This document shows, one piece after another, positions 48,691 to 59,560 of a stretch of 64,000 bases of DNA; the stretch's first letter is position 1, and the number at the start of each line of letters is the position of its first letter. The stretch is taken from contig JXTB01000040.1 in assembly GCA_002914805.1 (NCBI GenBank), positions 871,997 to 935,996 of the forward strand. The letters run 5' to 3'. Both the position numbers and the translations under genes were made by a program. The stretch comes from Parasponia andersonii (taxonomy: Eukaryota > Streptophyta > Magnoliopsida > Rosales > Cannabaceae). The notes beneath the pieces are model-generated. The model ran no database searches. It was not told the origin of the DNA and was given only the letters and a program-made list of their open reading frames with translations.

Positions 48691-49731
48691 ACCTTTTATT
48701 CATTCTTCTATATTAATAGGAAATATATGTTCAACAGAAATGAAAAACAAGCTTTCACTATATAATAATACATCCATTGGATTATCTCAAAGTCAACCAT
48801 GGTTCGCAACCTTACTTTGCGTCCAACTGAATTATTTTATCTTAAATATTCTGAAAATTGCAGTTATATTAATATGACATATATATACATTATATTCATA
48901 TTAGTATAGAAGCTCATGAATGGTTGGCACACGTCTAGGTCTGCCCATTTGACACTTCTTCTGAATTATATATAAAAATAATTCAATCATGTTGGCAATT
49001 ATGAGAACAATTGTCAGAAGTCGCAAAAAATTAGAAGGGCTTTGCTGTGTAGTAGTCATACATGAAACAGTTATGACTTTTCCTTTCCCAAATCGTATAG
49101 CTTCGTCTCCCACTTGCTTGGTGTATTATCCGTACACATTTGCCCTTTCAAAAACATTAGGGACCAAAAATATCTGAAAAAAAAAGGGATAAAAGTAATG
49201 AAAAAAATTTCATATAGAAAAAGAAGAATGAAACCCAAGATAAGCATCTCTATATATGTGTAATATCTTATGATCAACCATCATAAATATCAGCACATTT
49301 TTAAAAAAAAAATCAGAAAATAAAGTCAATCAATAAACTAAATCCCAAACCCATCCGGCCCAAAACTTTCTTTTTTATATATTAACAGTCCTCGTAACCC
49401 CACCCTTTCAGATTACAATAGAGTCATTCAATTATAATTCATATTTTATATTGTACTTGGCAATCTCTCTCTTGTTGTTTTTGGGTCGCTGGCTCTTTTC
49501 TTTCTAGTTGTACGTGATTTAGCTTATATACTTTTGGGCCTTTTGACATTCTCCTATGCTTACATTACTTCATGTATATCATATATTATATATTTTTGGG
49601 CCTTCTATATATATTAAGGCCACAAGTCCAACACTTCACATCAACTGGGATCATATCATATCGAGATTCATCTTCTCTCTCTTAATCTCTCTGCTCATTG
49701 CTCAAAGAGAAAGACATTAAGATAATCAGAA
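48691..49731. other. Upstream region of the NRT3.1-like gene
   Basis: Non-coding in appearance. A TATA-like TATATATAT at 49606-49614 lies about 120 bp before the ATG, and CT-rich leader sequence (49670-49690) follows, as is common in plant 5' UTRs. The small frames at 48581-48877, 48901-49113 and 48989-49277 are not supported. Positions 48830-48900 are AT-rich. Confidence 0.45.
49606..49614 (+). promoter_or_regulatory. TATA box candidate for the NRT3.1-like gene
   Basis: TATATATAT about 118 bp upstream of the start codon, followed 25-40 bp later by a plausible initiation region near CACTTCACATCAAC. Confidence 0.5.
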
Positions 49732-50517
49732 ATGGCAGGACATGGGCTTCTCTTGGCTTCACTTCTTATTCTCTCATGCTTTGCTGAAACCTCTTTTGGG
49801 ACTGTTTACTTCTCCTCTCTGCAACGAACTCTTATAGTCACCGCTTCACCAAAACAAGGACAAGGTATGTATTTAATTATAAGAGTTTCGTTTCACGTAA
49901 TGAGCAGGCACTCATTAACGGTTCAGATTGGACACCCACATAATTAGATATAGTTCAAATTGAATTTGGTTTTTTCTTTATTTACTAAGAAAAGGGTTTG
50001 TTTTATTGTTAATAACTTTTATTAATCTGCAGTTTTGAAAGCTGGTGAAGACAAAATCACGGTTAATTGGGCTCTAAACACGACTTTCCCAGCTGGGACT
50101 GACTCCGCATACAAGACCATCAAAGTCAAACTGTGCTACGCGCCTGCCAGCCAAGTTGAGCGCGGGTGGAGGAAAACAGTGGACGACCTCTCCAAGGACA
50201 AGACCTGCCAGTTCAATATCGTGGCTCGCCCCTACAGTGCCTCTAACAAGAGCTTCGAGTGGACCGTGGAGCGCGATTTGCCCTTGGGCACGTACTTCGT
50301 ACGCGCTTACGCTTACAACTCCGAGGATGCTGCGGTGGCATTCGGTCAAACAACTGACCCTCACAAAACCACCAACTTGTTTAACATCGAGGCAATCAGC
50401 GGACGCCACTTGTCACTCGATGTTACCTCCATTTGCTTCAGTGCTTTCTCGGTATTGTCCCTGTTTGGGTTCTTTTGGTATGAGAAGAGAGAGGCAAAAT
50501 CGTCCCAACAAAAGTGA
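49732..50517 (+). CDS. NRT3.1: High-affinity nitrate transporter accessory protein, NRT3.1/NAR2-like
   Basis: Two exons, 49732-49864 and 50033-50517, with a GT-AG intron (GTATGT...TCTGCAG) that splits a Val codon. The product is 205 aa, the usual length for the family. Residues 1-23 form a signal peptide. The mature part carries TLIVTASPKQGQVLKAGEDK, LCYAPASQVERGWRKT, DKTCQF and ERDLPLGTYFVRAYAYN, all hallmark NAR2 segments. Residues 171-193 form a C-terminal membrane segment, followed by a short basic tail. The family binds NRT2 transporters at the plasma membrane and is needed for their stability and high-affinity nitrate uptake. Plant NRT3 genes are usually nitrate-inducible in roots, but no element proving that is visible here. 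The gene body is GC-richer than its surroundings, as expected for a conserved gene. Confidence 0.95.
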
Positions 50518-51557
50518 GGGATGCAAAATACAAATGCTATTGTCCTCCTCAGGTTGTGGTGCTCTATTACTCTGCTTGTTTCTAGGTTTTGTTTATTTAC
50601 ATATGGTATTGGAATCTAAATGTAATCAATCAAAGTATTTTTGAGTCTAAGTAATATGAATGCTTTGTTGCTTTCAATATATATATATAAGAAAGCTTTG
50701 TTAAAAGGGGGGAAAAAAAAAGGAAGTTTGACTTTTGCGAAGGTGGGGTCCAAGGGAGCAATTATATGGGTGTACCTTGAACTTGGGGCAGTCCATATTT
50801 CCAGATTGGCAAGCTGAAATTTTTACTTTATGTGTAAGAATGTTACTTGAAGAAATAAAAGTACTATAGGTTATCATGCTCGGGCATACATTGTAAACTT
50901 TTTATATTGTTTATGATAGAGCACGCAATATATATGATTTCACCAACCTGAACTTATGAGAGTCAAAAGGTTTGTTGGGAGCGGTAGAGAAATTGCCACC
51001 TGAGGTATTATTGGTGGGTCCTTGATGATCGAGCATAGGTTTGACGAGCCAAAAAAAATAATAATAACAAAGGATCCCGTAGCAACTAACTAATAAGATT
51101 CACATCAGTGTCCAATTTGTATTTGTGGCCACGTCGGATTTGGTGTAGATTTTATTAGTATGACTAATGAAGTAATCTAAAGTTATTATATCGTTTGGAA
51201 ACAAGATTACAATTAAGATGCTTGGTTTGACATAATAGCAAGAATTGGGTTATTTTGATGCCCAAACAACTTTCAAGCAAACTATTGTGAATATGCTCTT
51301 CTTTTCCCTGAGCTTTAGCTTCATCTCGGAGACCAGGAAAAAAAAAGTCAATTAATTAGAGTTTTGTTAGGAATACACATGTTATTTAACCCTCTCAAAT
51401 GTTAAGAATGAAAAGGACCATTGATTATCTTAAATCACGATACAACTCGTAAGTATCAACAAAGTGATAATGTGACAAAGCAAATGCGCTAGCATATGTT
51501 AGGAGTGATAATTGGATTGCTACCAAACTCATATTGTCTACCACAAATAGTTATGTG
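50518..51557. other. 3' flank of NRT3.1-like gene, intergenic
   Basis: Includes the 3' UTR, followed by AT-rich intergenic DNA without recognisable genes or elements. The frame at 50156-50644 is an alternative reading of NRT3.1 exon 2. Confidence 0.5.
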
Positions 51558-51610
51558 AACGTGATTGTTAAGTGATCTTTCTTGTCAATAGTTCTTAAAT
51601 CATTTTTAGG

Positions 51611-51655
51611 TAGGACTGTTAATGCATATCCAGTGGTCGAGTTTATATTGTATTG

Positions 51656-51695
<40 letters not shown>

Positions 51696-52214
51696 ATATA
51701 AAATAAGTAAATATTCAACCCAAACATGACACGTATACAACTTGTTTATAAACAGGTTGATACGATACGATTCGTGTAACCCATTTATTAAATATGTTAT
51801 ATTCACATATAATTCTGACCCGCGACCTATAATTTAAACACGATCTGTTTAATAAAATACCTCAAATAAATATGACAAAATTTGGATTCAATTTAAGTAA
51901 ATATTAAATTTCTCTTTAATAAATGAGTCAAAAATTATGACATGAACATGATCCATTTATTAACCGGTTGACACGACATAACATAGGTAACTCGCTTACT
52001 AAACAGGTCATTTTTACATTGATAAGTTCAACCTAAACATGACTTATTAATTAAACAGGTTAATATCTCTAACCTGAATACGATACGTTAATTAAAAAAG
52101 TCAATATCTCTAATTCAAACACGACACGAACACAATTAAACTAAATATAAATTCATTAATTTCGTGCGAATTTCGAGTTGTGTTATCGTAATATGTCATA
52201 AATTACCGGTCTTA
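51611..52214. mobile_element. hAT-like non-autonomous element
   Basis: Absent from the corresponding position of the second duplication copy (53865-53875). Starts TAGGACTGTTAAT; the reverse complement of its right end is TAAGACCGGTAAT, about 10 of 13 matching. Flanks are atttttagg (51602-51610) and attttttagg (52215-52224), an approximately 8-9 bp target-site duplication as hAT elements make. The interior is a patchwork of CGACACGA/ATTAAACAGGT motifs, also seen at 56440-56900, and includes an AT dinucleotide run at 51656-51700. Confidence 0.65.
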
Positions 52215-52717
52215 ATTTTTTAGGAATAGACTTCCCCACTCACACCACTAATCAGATAGAACTCGTTAATTTTGCGTGAATTCGTTAATTTTGTGTGAAT
52301 TTCTGTATTATCGTATGATATCACAAATTAACGCCCCTTTTATTAGGAATAGATTTCTAAGGCTTAACCCCACCCCCCACTCCCACCACTAACCAAACCG
52401 GGCAATTTAGGCCGTAAATCATTGGCAGGTTTTTCTTGGACCTGCTACCTCCTCTATGATAATTAATAAAACTTAGTGCTTCGAAAAGGGGTCATTTAAT
52501 CACTAAAAGCATGCCGTATCTACCGTCAGTTCACTTGGTAGTCACCACCATTATATGTTACTNATATTATATAAAATTCATAGTCAGAAAAGTACTACAT
52601 TATTCTTTCACTTTCATGAAGGAAGAAAAGAAGTCAACTGTAACAGGAAACAAAATTGTGAAGCTTATTATTGTATCTAACAATAGCTCCAACATTAATC
52701 AAAGTTATCGGCAAAAG

Positions 52718-53817
52718 CACATTCCTCTTCTCTTTGCTTCCATTGCCAAAGAAAACATTTCCCCAGGGACTTCAAAATGAGCGTTTAAGAATGCATCCGA
52801 GTACATTTCATCTATCTTCTCCACAACTTCATGTCCAAAAAGATGATGTACTATGCATGTTCCATCCTAATACAGACAGTAACACCACTTTCAGCCAATA
52901 GAACAAAAAGTAGTAATAGACCCAGTATCAGAAAATGAAACATACTTAACAGGGCCAAAAAGGAGCTTCCTTTTTTGTCTCATTTGTGACAAATAAGGTG
53001 TGCGAGTGTGTGTCTCCGTGTGTGTGTGAGAGACAGTTTCTTTTCCCCACAAATAAGATGTGCGCGTGTGTGTGAGTATCTCTCTGAGTGTGTGAGCTTC
53101 TTTTTTTTGTTTCTCTTTTGTGACAAAATAAGGTAGGTGTGTGGTGTTGCTGCTACTGCACAAAGACATGCACGTTATACTTATATTATAAGAATACAGC
53201 TTCAAGTGTATAAAAGTGCAAATACTCAAGTGATTGAAGATGTCACGCAGGCTCTGAAAGACAAAAATGATAATGAAAATAAAATAAAAGTAGAGGATAA
53301 TAGTGTAGGCGAGGTAGCAATGATTTGATTGAGTCCCCCTATTATGCTCTGGATGAACCTCAGCAATTTCTTCATCAGTCATCTTAGTCATCTGCTGGAA
53401 CAATTCCACAATATTTGCACCCATGTATGAATCAGGCCCGCACCATACATGTAAATCTGGCACTTATGCAAAAGCCTGAGGAAGAATAGCAACTTTGGCA
53501 CTAAAGAAGGCAAAACAAGATGAACTGGGTGAAATACGAATGTAACAGCGAATGAGAATCTCATGGTACCACGAACCTTTAAAATGGTTTGCACAACATT
53601 TGATGAGGTGCAGGTTATTGTTGGCACAAGTTCATGAGCAAAAGCTTTTGTCTCAAATGCAGTATTTACGTAGACTACGTGCAAAGAAGGAGGTGCCTTA
53701 GAAGCTGCTTGAAGATAACTCATGTAAGCAGGGGCAGAAGCAGCATCTGCCAAAGAACAACCGATACGTTCATTTGACATCCTGTAGACACCAACCTGAA
53801 AGCATACATAGAATTGA
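52718..53817 (-). pseudogene. Quinolinate synthase pseudogene fragment (exons 3, 4 and part of 5)
   Basis: By eye, near-identical to 60548-61660. It holds exon 3 (53577-53795, still open), exon 4 (53294-53475) and the first 149 bp of exon 5 (52718-52866), plus intervening introns. Exon 4 contains a TAA (53464-53466) where the intact gene has the Gln codon CAA, and two extra C in a C run near 53336-53339, which shifts the frame. The exon 4 donor GT is changed to CT. Exon 5 is cut by the deletion junction at 52718, so no synthase can be made. It might still be transcribed. Confidence 0.85.
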
Positions 53818-54602
53818 ACGTGATTGCTAAGTGATCTTTCTTGTCGATAGTTCTTAAATAATTTTTAGGGACAGATTTCTAAGACTTACCCCGACTAACC
53901 AAACGGACGATTTAGGCCGTAAATCATTGGCAGGTTTGTCTTGGACCTGCTATCTCCTCTATGATAATTAAAAAAACTTAGTGCTTCGAAAAGGGGTCAT
54001 TTAATCACTAAAAGCATGCCGTATCTACCGTCAGTTCACTTGGTAGTCACCACCATTATATGTTACTCACATGTTAAATTAAGATATATTATATAAAATT
54101 CATAGTCAGAAAAGTACTACATTATTCTCTTACTTTTATAATGAAGGAAGAAGAGAAGTAAAGTGTAACAGGAAACAAAATTGTGAAGCTTATCATTGTA
54201 TGTAACAATAGTTCCAAAATTAATCAAAGTTATCGGCAAAAGCACTCATCAGTGATTGAAAAAAATCAGGAATTAAAGTTCAAAACATGTATAAAAGCTC
54301 TACAGCTAACCATTTGTTGTTTTTCGTTTTGCTGCTTGAGAAGACAGTTTTATAAAGAAAAGATTTAATAACAGAGTAGGCTCATGAGGATATGGAATTT
54401 TATTCCAACACTGAAGGACAAAGGCACTCCTTAAGAAGAACAAGTGGACTCAAGCGAAGGGAGATAGAAGACAACAGAAACAATGCATACTGATTATTGT
54501 ATGTGAACAAAGGAGTTTGCAGATTGTATCCTAACCTCTGGTATTTTCAGAATATGGACACAAGAAAGTTGCCTAATATCCCAAGCTTTATTAAAGCTCC
54601 GC
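53818..54602. other. Second duplication copy start and 3' flank of ADPRibase gene
   Basis: 53818-54250 is the intact counterpart of the left-copy sequence. 54250-54602 is the likely 3' UTR and downstream DNA of the minus-strand ADPRibase gene. Nothing else coding is seen; frames at 54183-54368 and 54494-54676 are rejected. Confidence 0.5.
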
Positions 54603-55565
54603 TCAAGGATTGAAACACATTTCAGTACTTTCCATCCGGTCAGTACCATTAAGTGATAGTCTATCATAATAAACATCTACATATCCAAAAGCATCTGTAC
54701 CAGGAGGGCACTCAAGGGCAGCTTCAAGAACTCTATGGTGTATTCCATGGGAATCAATTGAGTGTCCACCTCTGTGGTCATGTCCAGCAAGGCAAACCTT
54801 CACGCAATTATACCGGTGTATTAGATCCATTACTTCGTCGTAGTTCCAAAGAAGCGCTTCCTGGGATGATGCATGGGGATCTAAAGGAAGATGGCAACAG
54901 ATCACCACTTTTTGCCTCATCTCTGTTGCTTCCTGAAGGATGCCATCTAACCATTTCAGTTGTTCTTTCCCCACAGCACCATTAAACATGAGGAACCTTC
55001 TCTCAAGGCCAACCAAACCCTCTGGGCTGTTCTTTTCTGAATTCGGATTCTTCTCTTGGAGGAATTTCACAGCCTCCATCCTTTTGGGGTGATCATGAGG
55101 CCAACCGATCGCGCCTATGTCATAGCCATCCAACACAACGAATCTGAATTCCGGGGTTGGGGAAAAATCATAGTAAGCACAGCCATCATTACTTGTAATC
55201 TTCAACACGGGAAGTAATTTGTCGCGAGGAAGATTGTAGAGGCAGTGATTACCAATCGTGTGATAGACAGGGCCTTCAAATTTCTCAAATTCTTCGACAA
55301 CTTTTCTTACTCTACTTGAGGATTGGTCTTTCGGGCAAAAGCCATCAACGATATCCCCCAAATTGATGACAAATTTGTGCATCTTGTGCTCATTCCATCT
55401 CTGCACTGCCCTTTGTAAGACATGAATGCTATGCCTATAATACCGTGGAACACCAACAAAAGATCGGCCATCACGAATATCAGCATGCTGGACATCAGAG
55501 ATTAAACCAAAAGAAAAAAGGGGCTGATTCCCTTGTGTACCAAATGCATTTGCAGAACCCATCAT
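54603..55565 (-). CDS. Manganese-dependent ADP-ribose/CDP-alcohol diphosphatase
   Basis: A single coding exon of 320 aa, about the size usual for plant ADPRibase-Mn proteins. It is a metallophosphoesterase fold with metal-binding motifs in order: SDVQHAD (D24, Q26, H27), GDIVDG (D71, D74), GNHC (N106, H107), CHLPL (H225) and AGHDHRGG (H262, H264). The family hydrolyses ADP-ribose, cyclic ADP-ribose or CDP-choline to AMP or CMP plus phosphorylated product, depending on Mn2+. No signal peptide is seen, so probably cytosolic. Two Met codons open the frame (MMG); the second resembles the usual MGSAN start. A 5' UTR intron in the 55570-55850 region is likely but not proven. It lies about 4 kb from quinolinate synthase on the same strand. 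Confidence 0.93.
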   Translation of the reverse strand: MMGSANAFGTQGNQPLFSFGLISDVQHADIRDGRSFVGVPRYYRHSIHVLQRAVQRWNEHKMHKFVINLGDIVDGFCPKDQSSSRVRKVVEEFEKFEGPVYHTIGNHCLYNLPRDKLLPVLKITSNDGCAYYDFSPTPEFRFVVLDGYDIGAIGWPHDHPKRMEAVKFLQEKNPNSEKNSPEGLVGLERRFLMFNGAVGKEQLKWLDGILQEATEMRQKVVICCHLPLDPHASSQEALLWNYDEVMDLIHRYNCVKVCLAGHDHRGGHSIDSHGIHHRVLEAALECPPGTDAFGYVDVYYDRLSLNGTDRMESTEMCFNP

Positions 55566-58284
55566 GAAAGCTTGTAGCTTATCCTATCCAACAATATTAA
55601 ACATGTCGTCTTAGATAATTGTAGTCAATTTGGTTCAAATTTTGCAATCAAAGAAGTAGCATACGAAAATGTTTTTCTTTAACTAATAATAATCAAAACC
55701 CGCATCAACTATTTTCGTCTCCCGTCTTACCTGAGCGTCAAAGCTACTTCCCCCAAAAAGAATCACAAGCATAAGCCAAACAACATACCAGATACACAAT
55801 GACGAGCCAAGTTCAGTTCCATAGCATCAAATCTCTTTTACATGTCGAAACAGTAATCAGGACAATCTGGTAGTACACCGAAAGCTATTATCAAAGATCC
55901 TAAGAAAGGGAAAAACCCTTTTGCTGAACACAAATTTTAAGCATTGAATTCAAAAAAAAATTTAAATTAACTGATTATTATATATATTCCTTAAAAAATT
56001 TGTTACACATAAAAGGGAAAAATCTTGTGAATTTCAATAATTAAACAAAAAAGTGGAGAAAGTTAGAAATAATAAGTATTGATGTATAATTTAGAAAGGA
56101 AAAAAAAAAAAAAAAAAGATAGAGAGGCCTCGGATTCTTACAAGTTGATATAAACCGAAGCACTCTTCTCTGTTTGTTTTGAGACAAATAAAATTGAAAA
56201 GAGAGCGAAACTAATTTTTAGGGGCAAAAAAAAGAGACCGAAACGAAAGAAATCCTTCGTACCTATTAAAACACATTAACAACGCGAGTCTAATACGGCA
56301 TCGTACTGATCTTAATAGAGTTTGAGTCGGATTCCTAATCCCAGCCGCATGGGAACACAAAAGAGTTCTTTCAAACTCAGACGGCAAACTTATCCGGTCA
56401 GGTTGTTATGCAACTAGAGTTGATAAGTCGTGTTATTACGTTGTATTCAGGTCGACACGACAACGACAAGATAACACTTAATCCGAATACGACACGAATA
56501 ATATACGTGTAATATAATATGACACATATAATTTATTTAATAAACGCGTCATGTGTTATATTATGATCTATTTGATACGATTATTCAAAATTGACATAAT
56601 TATTTTAATTTAACACGATTATGTATTATTTAATTTAATTTTATTCTAATAAATATGCTTAAAATTAATCAAAATTATGTTTAATATATTAAAATATTAA
56701 TAAATGTGTCGTATTAATATTGTGTTGACACGACACGAAAATGAAACATTTAATTAAATAAATTATACAGGTTATTTTCGGATTAATGAAATTGATTCGA
56801 AACCAACTTATTTATTATATGTATTATACGTGTTAATCTAAAATTGACACTAAAATTAAATAATCCGTTTATTTAGTGTCATTTTTGGAGTCGGATATAA
56901 AAAAATACCAACTTATATGCGATTAAGTCGTCTCTCGCTTTCGTGTTATGTTATTGGCTAACCGAGTTTTGCCTGGTCTACTTTGTTTGGTGTAAATTTT
57001 TTAATGGCAAAAATTGTCCTTTTTTCCTTGTTTTAATTACGATTTTGATCTTTCTTAGTAATCTCGTGCCGACAGTCCTTTCCTGGTACTTTTGTTTCAC
57101 GATGATGGGACGAGCACGGGTCATTTTAGCTTCAAAGTCAGTCCTTTGGTGCACCAGCCATCACAGGATTATTCGGCACTTTTCCCCGAATTGGGTTCTT
57201 AGGTGGACCCTGGGCTTGACCCATTACCCAACATTGCCTAATATTAGAGAAATTTCGGTGAATGTCCACTTTTTCGCTTGATTTTAGTAAATGTCTATTT
57301 TTTCTATTTTTATAGCTAAATAATCAGGTTTATGTATTTTTATACTTGGTATATAAAATTATATACTAATTTTAATTTATATACTAAGTATATAAAATTT
57401 TATATTATGTACATAATATTTTACACGTGTATATATACTGATATACTGGTCATTTTACTATATATGATAAATAAATATTTACATAAAATGAACCTAAAAT
57501 TTGGTCATTTTGCTATAAGAACCTTAGAGCACAAAATATAGAGAAAACTAATATTTATGTTCTTACTACTATTAGTCAATTATTTATCTTTTTATTAAAC
57601 CCTGTAAATGTTGCATGGGACAGGGGAAAATATTTAGAGTATTTATAAAAAATGGCCCTTTTATAAGGATTAATTTAAAAAAAACTGGCAATTTTATACA
57701 CCTATTAAATCAATGGCCATTTTATAATTTTATTTTGATAAATGATGATTTTCTAGTTAATCTATTTTTATAAATTTAATCAGTTTTTTGAAAATTAAAT
57801 CAATTTTCAAAAAATAAATCAATATATTTTGAAATACTAAATATGAAAAACGGTCATTTTTTAAATATTTTTCAAAATTAATCATTTTTAACCGCTTCTG
57901 AAAAATAACTGTTTTGCAAATTATGATTCAAAATTCAATCATTCAGCTTAAAATCCCTAATATATTCTAATGTTACAGGATGGCCAATATAACATGAGAT
58001 CTCTTATTATTAAGTGACTATATAATTAATATATTAGAATTATACCTAAAATGTCACTTAACACCCAATATTAGACTGAAATGTCATGTGTTGATAGTTG
58101 GTACTTATTGAGCACCTTACTTCTACTATCATTACCCTCAGTTTTGTAAGGCCAATGTAGCTCTAATACTATGAGAACATCTCAATTTTCTTTTGTAAAA
58201 AAATAAAAAAAGAATGTCGCAATTTGTCTTTTTAAAAAAAAAATATTATTACTGTAAACTCAAGTAAGTAATAAGAAAATAGTC
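55566..58284. other. Upstream of ADPRibase; AT-rich intergenic with repeat remnants
   Basis: 55566-56260 probably holds the ADPRibase 5' UTR and promoter. 56400-56930 is a patchwork of CGACACGA, TTAATTAAA and ACACGATTA motifs like those inside the hAT-like element at 51611-52214. 57290-57560 and 57640-57960 are AT-rich with short internal repeats. The frame at 56943-57281 is not a recognisable protein. Confidence 0.4.
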
Positions 58285-58440
58285 AATTGGAGCTATCTCA
58301 GTTGGTCCAAAACTTGGGGAGATGTGTTTGTGAATTTGAGAGGGTCAAAGATTCAAACTTTAGTAGAATGTGTGTGTGTTATTTTGCTTTAAATTTGTAG
58401 TAAGTGGTAGTCATTAGTTAAGCTTCATTTTTTTAAAAAA
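58285..58440 (+). mobile_element. Candidate tRNA-derived SINE
   Basis: GGAGCTATCTCAGTTGGTCC resembles an RNA polymerase III A box, and 40-50 bases on AAAGATTCAAACTTT resembles a B box. This is followed by a T-rich or GT-rich tail and an A-run at 58436-58449. Target-site duplication not identified. Confidence 0.45.
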
Positions 58441-58449
58441 AAAAAAAAA

Positions 58450-59560
58450 TAAAGAATAAGAAAATAGACTGGAATCATGTGAATATATATATATTTTTTT
58501 GAAAGGATCATTTGTCTATTTTCTTTTTTAATAGTTTATTGGTCTTATCTTTGACGCCTTATCCTAAAAATGAAAGCATTTAATAGATGTAATTATTCTA
58601 TATTTTGTAATTTCTAATTACCATAATTAAATGATGTGTCAAAGACAATTGGTAGGACGGACATTAAGACAAGAAAATGGATAGATGATTGTTTCTCTGA
58701 GAAAGTATATCCTTGTCGTATTACACCCTAGTTTGTAGATGTAAGTTATGGAAAAATACAAAGAGTTTTGGTTGAATCATGGCAAATGGTTTACATCAAT
58801 TTTTTTAATATAAATTTTTATACTAATTATATCAATTTTACTGTATCAAATTTACCCGATACATTTTTAACGTATCTTAGTTTTTATACAGAGCAAAACC
58901 GGTTGATATATACACATATCTATTACAAGTGATAAAACACATGAAAACATAAAGTGAAAAACGACCATTTTGCTAAATACTTGTTTATAACATAACCTTA
59001 CACTGAATTCGAATTCACTATATTAGAATTAAAAAAAAATTCCTAAAAAAATATAATATCAAAAGGACATGACATTTTACATATTCATTACTTAGGTGAC
59101 CCTTCATATAACTATTGGACGGGTTTTATTTTTTATTATGAATTCTTCTCAATATTCAAGTCTACAGTACCATTTCCAAGACAAATGTGGAATTCCTACC
59201 AACCTACCAACCAAAATCTTTACGAACGTCAATATTAATTTTCTTTAGTTATCAAGAGCGTCACTGTTTTCAATGTCTATACATGTGAAGAAGATTCATT
59301 AACACAGAAATTTCATTTCAATCCTATAGATTCTTGATAACTGAGCTATATCATCATCAGTCAGTAATGAGATTCGATCAACTTTTGACAATCTTTCTTT
59401 GACAAAATGAAGCCAAGAAATCTTAATGGGAAGCAAAAAAACCTTCTTAAAGAGGACAGCCTCCATCAAATTCACAATGTGCTTTAATAGAGGCTTGTTC
59501 ATATCATAGCTGTATGCATCCGTCTCATGTCTAAGCTAGCTTCCTTCAACCGAAAAGCAA
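58450..59560. other. 3' flank of quinolinate synthase
   Basis: 59200-59560 is the likely 3' UTR or downstream DNA. A 67-codon minus frame (59299-59502) has protein-like composition (DDDIAQLSRIYR) but no recognised family, and follows the synthase stop codon in another frame. The remainder is AT-rich intergenic DNA. Confidence 0.45.

Larger units (their letters stand above)
51558..53817. repeat. Left copy of a tandem segmental duplication, internally deleted
   Basis: 51558-51610 and 52345-52717 match 53818-53870 and 53875-54250, the region downstream of ADPRibase. 52718-53817 matches 60548-61660 of the quinolinate synthase gene. The end of this copy (in synthase intron 2) directly abuts the start of the second copy at 53818. 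This is what a head-to-tail duplication of 53818-61660 would give if the left copy then lost everything between 54250 and 60548 (the ADPRibase gene and synthase exons 6-7). A hAT-like insertion (51611-52214) and a single N (52563, replacing about 19 bases present at 54065-54090) occur here. Confidence 0.75.

Noticed and set aside
50074-50409. 111-codon minus frame opposite NRT3.1 exon 2, and a 162-codon plus frame at 50156-50644
   Set aside because: Both are other-frame shadows of the conserved NRT3.1 coding sequence.
52891-53463. 190-codon minus frame in the pseudogene, looking like a complete small protein
   Set aside because: It starts just after a TAA in exon 4, runs through a frameshift into intron sequence, and has no splice donor. 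It is a remnant of synthase exon 4.
56943-57281. 112-codon plus frame with hydrophobic start
   Set aside because: No recognisable domain, biased composition, no promoter; likely chance.
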